Source: Hoeflea_A sp965228435
GTDB taxonomy: Bacteria; Pseudomonadota; Alphaproteobacteria; Rhizobiales; Rhizobiaceae
Assembly (NCBI GenBank): GCA_965228435.1
Contig: OZ245818.1
Coordinates: 1,736,001 to 1,800,000 of the forward strand
Direction of reading: 5' to 3'
Length of the DNA stretch: 64,000 nucleotides
Within the stretch, counting starts at the first letter, position 1; every line of letters starts with the position of its first letter. Positions 44,966 to 52,964 of this stretch are shown here, one piece after another. Below the pieces are notes generated by a model that made no database searches, was not told the DNA's origin, and worked only from the letters and a program-made list of their open reading frames with translations. The translations under genes were made by a program, and so were the position numbers.

Positions 44966-44973
44966 TCTGGTCC

Positions 44974-45876
44974 TCAGTCTATCGACCGCAGACAAAGCGT
45001 GCGCAGCCAAATCGAGAACGGATCGCCATAGTCAGCGCGGAACATGAGCACCGCTGACGCTTCGGACATCGAGAACGGTGCCTGGCAGGCTACCAAACCC
45101 AGACGTTTTGCCGTGCGCATGAAGGGCGCACGCAGGGTCGTGAAAAGCGCGTTGTTTTCGGCTGCCAGCGACAGCGCGGCTGAAAAGTTCGAGGCGTGGC
45201 AGAGCACGTGGCGCGTGAACCCTTGTTTTCGCATAGCTTTTTCAACCGGCCCCTCGGACGAATCGTCTTGGCCGACAACGATGTGTTGCGAAGCAGCCCA
45301 GATTTCGTTCGATCCATCCACGCTGAAGGCGTGGTCGCGGGGTGCGAAAGTGCACCACGCCATCGGTTCAAGTGGGTGAACGACGAGATTGGGGTCAGGT
45401 TTCGGGAGGCCAAATCCCAAGCCGATTTCCGCCTCCGAGTTCAGAACCGCCTGGCGCACCGACGAGTTCGAGGTAAATACGACGGACATTCCGGGAGCTT
45501 GTCGGGATACGTCGCCGATGAATTGCGTGAACAAGGATGCACAAAGATCGGGAGCGGCGATTCGAATGCGTCTGTTGCTTGAGGCCGGATCAAAGTCGGT
45601 CTCTAGTTCGAAGAGCAGACGCGCCGAGCGCGCAGCCTCAACAACACGCGGTCGCAACCGTTCAGCCATGGGCGTAAGCCGCATATTCCAACCGTCGCGT
45701 ACAAGGATCGGGTCTCGGAAATGCTCACGCAGGCGCGACAAACTATGAGACATGGCCGATTGGGTGCGGCCAACGGCTTCCGCGGCATTGGAAACGGACC
45801 GATGCTCGAGCAAAGCGCTCAGGGCGGTGATGAGGTTCAGGTCCAGAGTTGCGAGATTTGTATTATTTGAGCTCAT
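44974..45876 (-). CDS. LysR-family transcriptional regulator
   Basis: 300 aa. N-terminal winged HTH: 'LDLNLITALSALLEHRSVSNAAEAVGRTQSAMSHSLSRLREHFRDPILVR' (pieces of the NodD/SyrM-like LysR type). The rest is a periplasmic-binding-fold effector domain. ATG 45876 has no good ribosome site; ATGs at 45897 and 45906 are alternatives. It is divergent from the secreted protein gene at 45958, 81 bp apart, and probably controls it. Confidence 0.87.
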   Translation of the reverse strand: MSSNNTNLATLDLNLITALSALLEHRSVSNAAEAVGRTQSAMSHSLSRLREHFRDPILVRDGWNMRLTPMAERLRPRVVEAARSARLLFELETDFDPASSNRRIRIAAPDLCASLFTQFIGDVSRQAPGMSVVFTSNSSVRQAVLNSEAEIGLGFGLPKPDPNLVVHPLEPMAWCTFAPRDHAFSVDGSNEIWAASQHIVVGQDDSSEGPVEKAMRKQGFTRHVLCHASNFSAALSLAAENNALFTTLRAPFMRTAKRLGLVACQAPFSMSEASAVLMFRADYGDPFSIWLRTLCLRSID

Positions 45877-45957
45877 GCAATCATAATAAACATCCATTCG
45901 ATTCATGTCATGCTCTGTGACACCTTCGGCTACCGAAGCTGACAGAGGGTATGCCCC

Positions 45958-46911
45958 ATGAAACTCCAACTCCCCCTTTTTCTCTCCGCCGCCTGCACGT
46001 TCCTGGCCACACCGGCGTGGGCTGATGACAAAGCGATAGACCTTGAGGGCACATGGAAGAGCATAGCGTGTGAACTGCGCCCGCAGGCAAGCCAGGATGG
46101 CGTCGCACCCTGGTATCTCAAACGGTCCATCGTCTTCGGGTCCGGACGGATCGACGCCCATTTCGTCACGTACGCCGACGCACAATGCTCGGCTCCCTTG
46201 GTGGATCTCAAGTTCGGAGGTGACGTCAATCTCCTTGGCGCATCCGATGTTGCACCGGGGGCGGTGGAGGTCGATCTGATCGTCAATGACTACCTGACCG
46301 TGACACCGCGCATGGAAGGCTTTGCGGCCTTTCTGAATTCGGCCGAGGCTGGTACCTGCGGCCCCGACGCCTGGACGGTCGATGCGGAGCAGAACATCTT
46401 TGAAACAGGGTGCTCCGTGATGGGTGTTTCCGCCAATTCACCCACGACCGAGTATGAAGTGCTGCATATCTCTGCCGGACATCTCTATTTCGGCGCTCGA
46501 CCGGTCAACGGCCAACCATTGGCCCAGGCTGAGGACAGACCGACAACCTTGCAGATGCCGCTCAAGCGGTCGGAGGGTGGTCAGACGCAGAAAGTAGGGG
46601 CGGATGACCTGCGCGTCCCAAAGCACGTGGAAATTGTTCTGTTCGAACAGGCTGATGGCGCCGACCCGGCCGACGTCAGGGCCTTTTTCGAGGCGATTAC
46701 CGCGAAGATGAACCAGAATGACACGCTGCTTTATCGCACCGTCGGCCAGGGCGACAACGGAGCCTGGTTGTGCGTCAACTACTGGACGAGCCGTCCCGAT
46801 ATGGAGACCCTGAACGCGCAGGCCCGGACATGGGCAGACGAATTCGCGGCCATGGGCGCGCTGGTGAAACCCAACAGTTTCAGGCTCACCAGCTACGATA
46901 CGGGCGCTTGA
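45958..46911 (+). CDS. exported APCDD1-like domain protein with C-terminal ABM-like domain
   Basis: 317 aa. Signal peptide about 1-22 (MKLQLPLFLSAACTFLATPAWA). Residues about 28-190 resemble the APCDD1 beta-barrel domain of animals: 'LEGTWKSIACELRP', 'WYLKRSIVFGSGRIDAHFVTYADAQCSAPLVDL', 'FGGDVNLLGAS' (in pieces), with paired Cys. The last 95 residues ('VPKHVEIVLFEQADGADPADVRAFFEAI' region) resemble the dimeric alpha-beta barrel fold of antibiotic-biosynthesis-monooxygenase-like proteins. Function unknown; a lipid or small-ligand binding role is an inference from the APCDD1 fold. Divergent LysR gene upstream. Confidence 0.65.
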   Translation: MKLQLPLFLSAACTFLATPAWADDKAIDLEGTWKSIACELRPQASQDGVAPWYLKRSIVFGSGRIDAHFVTYADAQCSAPLVDLKFGGDVNLLGASDVAPGAVEVDLIVNDYLTVTPRMEGFAAFLNSAEAGTCGPDAWTVDAEQNIFETGCSVMGVSANSPTTEYEVLHISAGHLYFGARPVNGQPLAQAEDRPTTLQMPLKRSEGGQTQKVGADDLRVPKHVEIVLFEQADGADPADVRAFFEAITAKMNQNDTLLYRTVGQGDNGAWLCVNYWTSRPDMETLNAQARTWADEFAAMGALVKPNSFRLTSYDTGA

Positions 46912-46942
46912 TCCGGCGCTGAGCCTTGGCAAGCTGTGCCGC

Positions 46943-48430
46943 TCAATCCCCGAACCCTTCGGGCGCGCGAAATCCGCCAAGCTCCGCGGTGATCAGCCGG
47001 GCAACCTCGATGGTCTTGTAGTCGGCAAAGGGCGCGCCGATCGCCTGCAACCCGATCGGCAGCCCGGTTTCCGACGGACCGGTCGGGAAGACCGTCGAGG
47101 GCAACAGCGGCATGGTGGCAAGACCGGCCCAGAAGACCTGCTGCCAATAGCTGCGTTGCGTCCCGGCGATCATCAGCGTGCGACTGGTCATCGGGCTGTG
47201 ATCGTGCGGAAAGGCCGTGGTGGCGGAGATCGGGCAAAGCACCACGTCCCAATCCTCGAAGAAGGCCTGCCAGGCATGGCGCATCACCCCGCGCCGTCCA
47301 TTGGCCACCAGCCACTCCTGGTAGCCGATGTCGAATTCAGGGCCACCCATCAAAGGCGAAAGCAGGGTGCCATAGACTTCGCGGGCGCCACCGACACTGA
47401 TATCCGGGCGCGCCGTATCGGACACCACCGCGCCACGGGCAGTCAGGCGCTCGCCGACGGCGATCACCCGATCGGCTATTTCGGCGTCCACCGGTGCCTG
47501 GCCGGAATCCGGCCAAAGCGCCACTCGGAGCCCTTTCAGTTCGCTGATACTCGGTTCCGGAAGGTTGAGGTCCCAGCCGGGGGACATCAAAACATCCGGT
47601 CCGCCGATCAGGCGCAAAGCAAGCGCAAGATCCTCGGCGCTTCGCGCCAGAGGTCCCAAAACCGCCAGATCGATGTCCTGGGCAATCCGTGGCGTGCCGG
47701 GCAGGTTGTGACCGCGGCTCGGCACGATGCCCCAACTCGGCTTATGGCCGAAAACACCGCAATAATGCGCCGGATTGCGGATCGAGCCGCCAATGTCGGA
47801 CCCGCACTCCAAACCGGTCAGACCGGCCGCCAGCGCGGCAGCCGAGCCACCGGACGACCCGCCCGGTCCGCGCGACAGGTCCCAGGGATTGTTGGTTTGC
47901 CCGTATATGGCGTTGTAGCTTTGAAAGTCGGCAAGATGGATCGGCACATTGGTCTTGCCGAGGAAGTGGGCGCCGGCTGCCTTGAGGCGCGACACAACGA
48001 CGGAATCGGCTTCGGCAATGGCGTCGCGATGCTCCGGGTTGCCCCAGGACGACGGCAGGCCGGCGATGTCATAGGATTCCTTGATCGTCATCGGCACACC
48101 GTGCAGCGGCCCGATCATGCGACCGGCGGCGCGCGCCGCATCAGCGGTTTGCGCCGCCTCCATTGCCCGGTCGAAATCGCGCACGACAACGGCGTTGGTC
48201 CGGCCGTCGTGGCGTTCAATCCTGTCGATGAAATAGCCGGTCAGCTCAACGGAGCTCAAGTCTCCGGACGCAATCAGGGCAGCCAGTTCTCCGGCGCTAC
48301 GGAAGGCAAGCGACTGCTCGCCGGCCGTTGCCGTGTCGGCGGCAAATGCCGACGTTGCGGCAAGTGCTCCCATTTTCGCGAATTCCCGCCGGGTGATATG
48401 AGCTTCACCCTTACTTGCATCATCAGTCAA
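46943..48430 (-). CDS. amidase-signature hydrolase, exported by Tat
   Basis: 495 aa. Ser-cisSer-Lys triad: Lys in 'VPMTIKESYDIAGLP', the two Ser in 'GPGGSSGGSAAALAAGL' and the nucleophile in 'GSDIGGSIRNPAHYCGV'. The N-terminus carries a twin-arginine signal TRREFAKMGALAATSAFA, so it is periplasmic. TTG at 48430 has GGGAGA 6 bases upstream; a longer frame to 48466 has none. Substrate unknown. Confidence 0.92.
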   Translation of the reverse strand: MTDDASKGEAHITRREFAKMGALAATSAFAADTATAGEQSLAFRSAGELAALIASGDLSSVELTGYFIDRIERHDGRTNAVVVRDFDRAMEAAQTADAARAAGRMIGPLHGVPMTIKESYDIAGLPSSWGNPEHRDAIAEADSVVVSRLKAAGAHFLGKTNVPIHLADFQSYNAIYGQTNNPWDLSRGPGGSSGGSAAALAAGLTGLECGSDIGGSIRNPAHYCGVFGHKPSWGIVPSRGHNLPGTPRIAQDIDLAVLGPLARSAEDLALALRLIGGPDVLMSPGWDLNLPEPSISELKGLRVALWPDSGQAPVDAEIADRVIAVGERLTARGAVVSDTARPDISVGGAREVYGTLLSPLMGGPEFDIGYQEWLVANGRRGVMRHAWQAFFEDWDVVLCPISATTAFPHDHSPMTSRTLMIAGTQRSYWQQVFWAGLATMPLLPSTVFPTGPSETGLPIGLQAIGAPFADYKTIEVARLITAELGGFRAPEGFGD

Positions 48431-48494
48431 ACCGCATCTCCCATGTGTCCGCAGCCTGGTTAGCAAATATTGTTGTCACTGGCAGCAGGACCCG

Positions 48495-51400
48495 TCAGCT
48501 GCATTCAAAGCTGTCGTCGACGGGCGCGCAACGATCCGGCCAGCCGCGTTCACGCCAATAGCCGGCAATGCCTTCTTCTTCTATCAGAAACTTGAACTCA
48601 TCGATCTTGCCGACCTCTTCAAGGACCGTCCACGGAACGGTGAACATCAGCGTCGGCCGACTTGGCGTGAGGGCGTCGTAGCGAAAACTCTCGAGCACCA
48701 ATTCTGGCCCGCCGATGCTCAGCAACAATTCGTAGCCCAGCAGCGGGTCTCCCTTGTAGGTGTCGAACACCTCCTCCGGAGGCTGCGTCTGAGCGGCCTC
48801 AACCAATTCAAGGGCGCGCGTTCTTAGCTCGGTGCCGCAGCTCATGCACTCTTCTATCAGCCGCTTGAGCCGGTCGACCTCACCCTCGCGGTAGAGGTGC
48901 CCGATGATCGGCCGCATCGCGGACTGACTGAATTCCGGATAGGTCTGGTACAGGTCGAGCAATTGTTCGAACTGGCTGACACCATGGCCCGCCAGCCATT
49001 TCAGTTCCGCCACCCGGTACCGGTAGAGCGGATTGAGCGGATCCAGATCCAAAACCTTTTCGGCCATGGCGATGGCCTGCTGGTGGTGACCGACCGTTGC
49101 CAGGAGCTCGCTGTAGTCCTCCATGACGGAATGCTCGCTCGGGTCCGTTTCGAGCGCCGACCGGTAGCGATCTTCCGCCTGCGACCACTGACGGTTGCGG
49201 CGAAGCGAGTTGCCGACGGCGTGCTGGACGATCGGCAAACCCGGATCGAGCTTTTCGGCCTTCAGGGCAGCCTCCTGGGCGCGTCTGTAGTAGCTGGTCG
49301 GCAGAACATCACGCCCGTCCATCTCGAGGACATAAGAAGGCAGCACATCATAGGCCAGAGCCAGTGCCGCCCAGCCGGCGGCGAAATCCGGATCGATCCT
49401 GACACTATCCTGGAAGAGAGAAACGGCCTGACTTACCGCTTCGCCGCGCTGACGCAGCAGCGGAAGCCCTTTCACGAAGAGATCGTAGGCATGCGGGTTG
49501 CCGGTTCGATCGGTCTGCAGCGATTGCGCTTCGAGGCCGAGCGGCCTCTCGAGCGCCGTGCCGATGGAATTGGCGATCTGCTCCTGCACCAGGAAGATGT
49601 CCTGGATCTGATCCTCGAAGACGTCCGACCACACGAGGAAGCCGTCATCGGCATGCACAAGCTGAGCTTCGATGCGCACCGAATTGCCGAAACGGCGAAC
49701 GCTGCCTTCCAGAATATTTTCGACGCCCAGGGCCTCGCCGATGGTGCGCAGATCTTCCGAGCGGTTCTTGTAGGCGAAGGCCGAGCTCTGACCGGTCACT
49801 CGAAACTGGCCGGTGCGCGCCAGCGCCGACATGATCTCGATGGTCAGGCCGTCGCTGAACGTGTCGTCGTCCCCATAGGGGCTGAGATTGCGGAACGGCA
49901 GTACGGCGATGGATCCGCCCGTGTCCACCATTTCAACGGGTGGCGACTGCGTCAGGTCGTCCAGGGCATGACGGCCGATGCTCAACGCCACGATGACCGC
50001 GATACACAGAACGACCAGAAAATCGCGGATGCCGTGGCCGCGCTGGTCGGCCAGTGTTCTGGAACCGCCGGCGCCTTCAGCGTTGCGCCAGGACAAATAG
50101 CAGGCGAGCGGGAACCCGAGAATGAACAGGCCGGCGGCTGCGCCATCTGTCCAGCTCGGCAGTCCGAAAGCACCCTGGAGTGCCGAAACCGCCTGGACGA
50201 GCAGCCAGGCGGCGATGGCGTAGAGCCCGGCGACGGTCAACACTCGGCGGCTGCGAAGCTCGGCAACGAAACCACTGATCCCCTTGCGCCGGATCGGCGC
50301 AGGTTCACGCATCAGCACCTCGACACCAGGATCCCCGTCCTGCGGGACCGGCGAAACTACGGACAGCGACACGACTTTCTGTGCCGCTTCAACCGGTGCG
50401 GCGACGCATGAAGCACCTTTTTCAAGTGCAAAGGGCGGACCGTGTTTCGGCCAATCGACCTTGTTGAGCTTGATGTAGTCCTTGAGGTTGGAAGCCGCGT
50501 ACATGAAGGCCATGCGGCGCGTCTCTTCCGACACCCGCTTGTGGCAGAAACTCAGGCCAGCGGCCACTCGCGCGAGCAGGTACTGGTTCTCCATATAGGA
50601 CAACCGGTCTCCCTGATGGCGATCGATCCAGTCCATGACCTCGTGGCGCATGGTGTTGACCATCTCGATCAGCCCGAGATCGTCAGTGCGCAAGCCCCGC
50701 TGCCCTTCGTCTTGGCCGAACTTGGAAAGGCATTTCAGCAGCGTTTCCCATTTTTCCTGGCTCGCCGTTACGCGGGAACTCAGCAGGTAGGCCGCCTCGA
50801 AATAGGCCTGGTCATAGAACAGGAAGGCTCGGCTGCGATAATCGGCCAAATCGATGATGTGATAGCCGGGCTCTTCGCCCTTGAGCGGACTGACCAAGAG
50901 GTTGAGGCCGTGCAGGTCGCCGTGGATATGACCAGTGACGGCACGCAGCCGCAGGCGCTCCGGCAATTCGAGCGAACCGAGAGCAAATGCCAGCGGGTTG
51001 GGATACCAATGACCTTCGAAGGCGATGCTTGGTTCGTCAGGCGACAGCTTGCAATCCTGGATGAGGAAATCGTGGATGCGTCCGCCCTCGGCCGGCTCCA
51101 GGCGGTAGTCCAGCCAGGATTTCAGCAATTGCTGCGGCATATGCATGCCGTCGGGAAGGCGGTAGTCGGCATTCCACCCGTCCAGAAGGTCCCGCGACAG
51201 TCGGCGAACGGCCGGCAATTGCTCCTGATGCCCACAGTCGGGCCACGGCTCGGCATATTCCAGCCCGCGCCCGGCAATCGTCGACAGAAGCGCAAACTGA
51301 TTGCCCTTGTGCAATGCCTTGATCAGTTTCGGCAGATGTTGCGCGGCAAATTCGGGTGCATCGGCGATGGCCTGGCCGTGCAGTTTCGATTCCATCTCTT

Positions 51401-51629
51401 CCTGATGGGCCGAATCGGCGGCCGAATCGAGCTTGAGTATAGCCTGGCCGGTGAAGTCGGCGCTTTCGATATCCGCCGCGTAGACCAGCGCACCGGATTT
51501 GCCGCCGCTGAGCTGGCGACTGAGGTAGATTCCGCCGATGCCCCACTGGCGTTCAATGGCCGGGAGCACGTCGGCATAGGCGTCCGGCCACGGCAGGCCG
51601 CGGTCGGCGGTTTCCGTCTGATCCTGCAT
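48495..51629 (-). CDS. kinase-like (APH fold)/three-helix/FlgO-TolB-like/TPR fusion protein
   Basis: 1044 aa. Residues about 30-420 form an aminoglycoside-phosphotransferase-like domain: 'LSGGKSGALVYAADI' (glycine-rich loop), Lys66 in 'AILKLD', HGDLHGLN at 236-243 (Brenner motif) and DLAD at 260-263 (metal). It resembles the kinase-like domain called TCAD9 in predicted ternary-complex conflict systems. Three membrane helices (about 463-483, 495-513, 535-552) follow. Residues about 573-690 repeat the module of the cyclase at 24287 ('SIAVLPFRNLSPYGDDDTFSDGL', 'ILEGSVRRFGNSVRIEAQLV'). About six TPRs (700-930) end the protein. No clear ribosome site is visible at the ATG. The order implies a membrane sensor with a cytosolic kinase-like output; function unknown. 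Confidence 0.85.
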   Translation of the reverse strand: MQDQTETADRGLPWPDAYADVLPAIERQWGIGGIYLSRQLSGGKSGALVYAADIESADFTGQAILKLDSAADSAHQEEMESKLHGQAIADAPEFAAQHLPKLIKALHKGNQFALLSTIAGRGLEYAEPWPDCGHQEQLPAVRRLSRDLLDGWNADYRLPDGMHMPQQLLKSWLDYRLEPAEGGRIHDFLIQDCKLSPDEPSIAFEGHWYPNPLAFALGSLELPERLRLRAVTGHIHGDLHGLNLLVSPLKGEEPGYHIIDLADYRSRAFLFYDQAYFEAAYLLSSRVTASQEKWETLLKCLSKFGQDEGQRGLRTDDLGLIEMVNTMRHEVMDWIDRHQGDRLSYMENQYLLARVAAGLSFCHKRVSEETRRMAFMYAASNLKDYIKLNKVDWPKHGPPFALEKGASCVAAPVEAAQKVVSLSVVSPVPQDGDPGVEVLMREPAPIRRKGISGFVAELRSRRVLTVAGLYAIAAWLLVQAVSALQGAFGLPSWTDGAAAGLFILGFPLACYLSWRNAEGAGGSRTLADQRGHGIRDFLVVLCIAVIVALSIGRHALDDLTQSPPVEMVDTGGSIAVLPFRNLSPYGDDDTFSDGLTIEIMSALARTGQFRVTGQSSAFAYKNRSEDLRTIGEALGVENILEGSVRRFGNSVRIEAQLVHADDGFLVWSDVFEDQIQDIFLVQEQIANSIGTALERPLGLEAQSLQTDRTGNPHAYDLFVKGLPLLRQRGEAVSQAVSLFQDSVRIDPDFAAGWAALALAYDVLPSYVLEMDGRDVLPTSYYRRAQEAALKAEKLDPGLPIVQHAVGNSLRRNRQWSQAEDRYRSALETDPSEHSVMEDYSELLATVGHHQQAIAMAEKVLDLDPLNPLYRYRVAELKWLAGHGVSQFEQLLDLYQTYPEFSQSAMRPIIGHLYREGEVDRLKRLIEECMSCGTELRTRALELVEAAQTQPPEEVFDTYKGDPLLGYELLLSIGGPELVLESFRYDALTPSRPTLMFTVPWTVLEEVGKIDEFKFLIEEEGIAGYWRERGWPDRCAPVDDSFECS

Positions 51630-51904
51630 CGTTGCTGACGCCCAGCGAAGCTGGCCCCATTAACGTTCGCCCGTACCCCCCCAATTTAGGGAACTTCGGG
51701 CCCCGGTACAATGTCGGCCTTTAGTCCAAGAGCCCCCAAAACTGGCTCTAACCGGCACAATGGAAGCCATGATGAGAGCCAGCATTTGAAGGACGCATGT
51801 TTTTTGTCGCAAAAGGACCGGTTTTTTGAACTTCGGATCACTGGAATCCGCGCCAGGGTGCGTGCGATACGTAGGGTGGGGCGACATGGTGCGAGGAAAT
51901 TTCG

Positions 51905-52255
51905 ATGGAAATCCGCCATGATACGCTCGGTCAGCCGTTCATCCAGTGGGAGCAAGCCAAAGGCGGTATCAAACGGGCCTGGATTCAGCACCGTTCGGGT
52001 GCAGCCGACTGGGCCGATTGTGGCCGCTATCTGACAGTGGCGCGCTGGAAGGGTGCCCGTTCCGGCGGCGCCGCTGATTTTCCCATTTTCAGCCAGGATG
52101 AGGACGAAACGGTGCTTGCCAGTTTCGTCATGGCCGTCAATCAGGTCACCGGTTGCGATCCGGCCAAACGCACCTCAGAGACGGCACCGCCGGCTTCCGC
52201 CCTGCCCTCTGGAATGATCGAGGCGGCCCGAGCTGCCAATTCGGCAGCCGAATAG
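51905..52255 (+). CDS. small hypothetical protein
   Basis: 116 aa, soluble; 'ADWADCGRYLTVARWKGARSGGAADFPIF' and a helical C-terminus, Ala-rich. A GAGGAAA ribosome site precedes the ATG. It meets the PadR gene tail-to-tail, 5 bp apart. I do not recognise a family. Confidence 0.6.
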   Translation: MEIRHDTLGQPFIQWEQAKGGIKRAWIQHRSGAADWADCGRYLTVARWKGARSGGAADFPIFSQDEDETVLASFVMAVNQVTGCDPAKRTSETAPPASALPSGMIEAARAANSAAE

Positions 52256-52260
52256 ACGGC

Positions 52261-52854
52261 TTATCTTTTCGCAGCTTCCGTTTCCTCCTTGACCCAACGA
52301 CACCAGTCGACCTTTGCCTGCCTGACGGCGACCGCCAGCTTGTATACCGCATAGGTCGAGAACTCCTGACTGCCCGGTTGGCATGTGGTCAGGTCGTCGC
52401 CAACGACATCGAGGAATTGTTCCCAGCGTCCCCATAGCTGCTCGATTTCGGCTTCGGTTTCGACAATCTCGTCGTCAAGGAACGATGCCGTTTCCTCGGC
52501 CTCCAACATCCACATCAGGTGCGCGCGCAGCGCCAGCTCCATCCGCGGTGCCCAGGGCTTTGACCTGCCCGCCGCCCAGGTCTTTAACGCCGACAGGCCG
52601 TCTTCGGTGATCTCGAACACCTTCTTGTCGGGCCGGCTCTCCTGCGCCACCCGATCATGGGTGACGTAGTGCGCATTTTCCAGCTTCGACAGCTCCGGAT
52701 AGATCTGGCTGTGGCGAGCCGGCCAGATCAGCGTTGCGGGTGCCTTCAGGATGGTCGCCAACTGGTAGCCGCTTTTGGCGCCGCGGGCCAACAATGACAG
52801 CAGGACAAATCCGAGAATCGATATCTTCGGGGGTTTTTCCTCGGGATCAGGCAA
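52261..52854 (-). CDS. PadR-family transcriptional regulator
   Basis: 197 aa. Winged helix at about 10-90: 'ILGFVLLSLLARGAKSGYQLATIL', 'HSQIYPELSKLENAHYVTHDRV', 'KVFEITEDGLSALKTWA'. The C-terminal helices form the dimer. It is divergent from the hydrolase gene with a palindrome in between, the standard PadR layout. Confidence 0.9.
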   Translation of the reverse strand: MPDPEEKPPKISILGFVLLSLLARGAKSGYQLATILKAPATLIWPARHSQIYPELSKLENAHYVTHDRVAQESRPDKKVFEITEDGLSALKTWAAGRSKPWAPRMELALRAHLMWMLEAEETASFLDDEIVETEAEIEQLWGRWEQFLDVVGDDLTTCQPGSQEFSTYAVYKLAVAVRQAKVDWCRWVKEETEAAKR

Positions 52855-52875
52855 AGCAGCTCCTTTATGACAAAT

Positions 52876-52903
52876 TTGACATATGTCAATCTAGACATAA
52901 TAT
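52876..52903. promoter_or_regulatory. PadR-type operator and overlapping promoter for the hydrolase gene
   Basis: TTGACATATGTCAA (52876-52889) is a perfect 14-bp palindrome. Its left half is also the -35 box TTGACA, followed after 16 bp by TAATAT (52898-52903), a promoter for the plus-strand hydrolase. A dimer bound here would block this promoter, and the site is also just upstream of the minus-strand padR. Binding is inferred. Confidence 0.65.
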
Positions 52904-52964
52904 GAATGGCGCCGCCCGTCCACACCGGCCGGCACTCGTGATTCTCAATGCCAAGAGGTGCACA

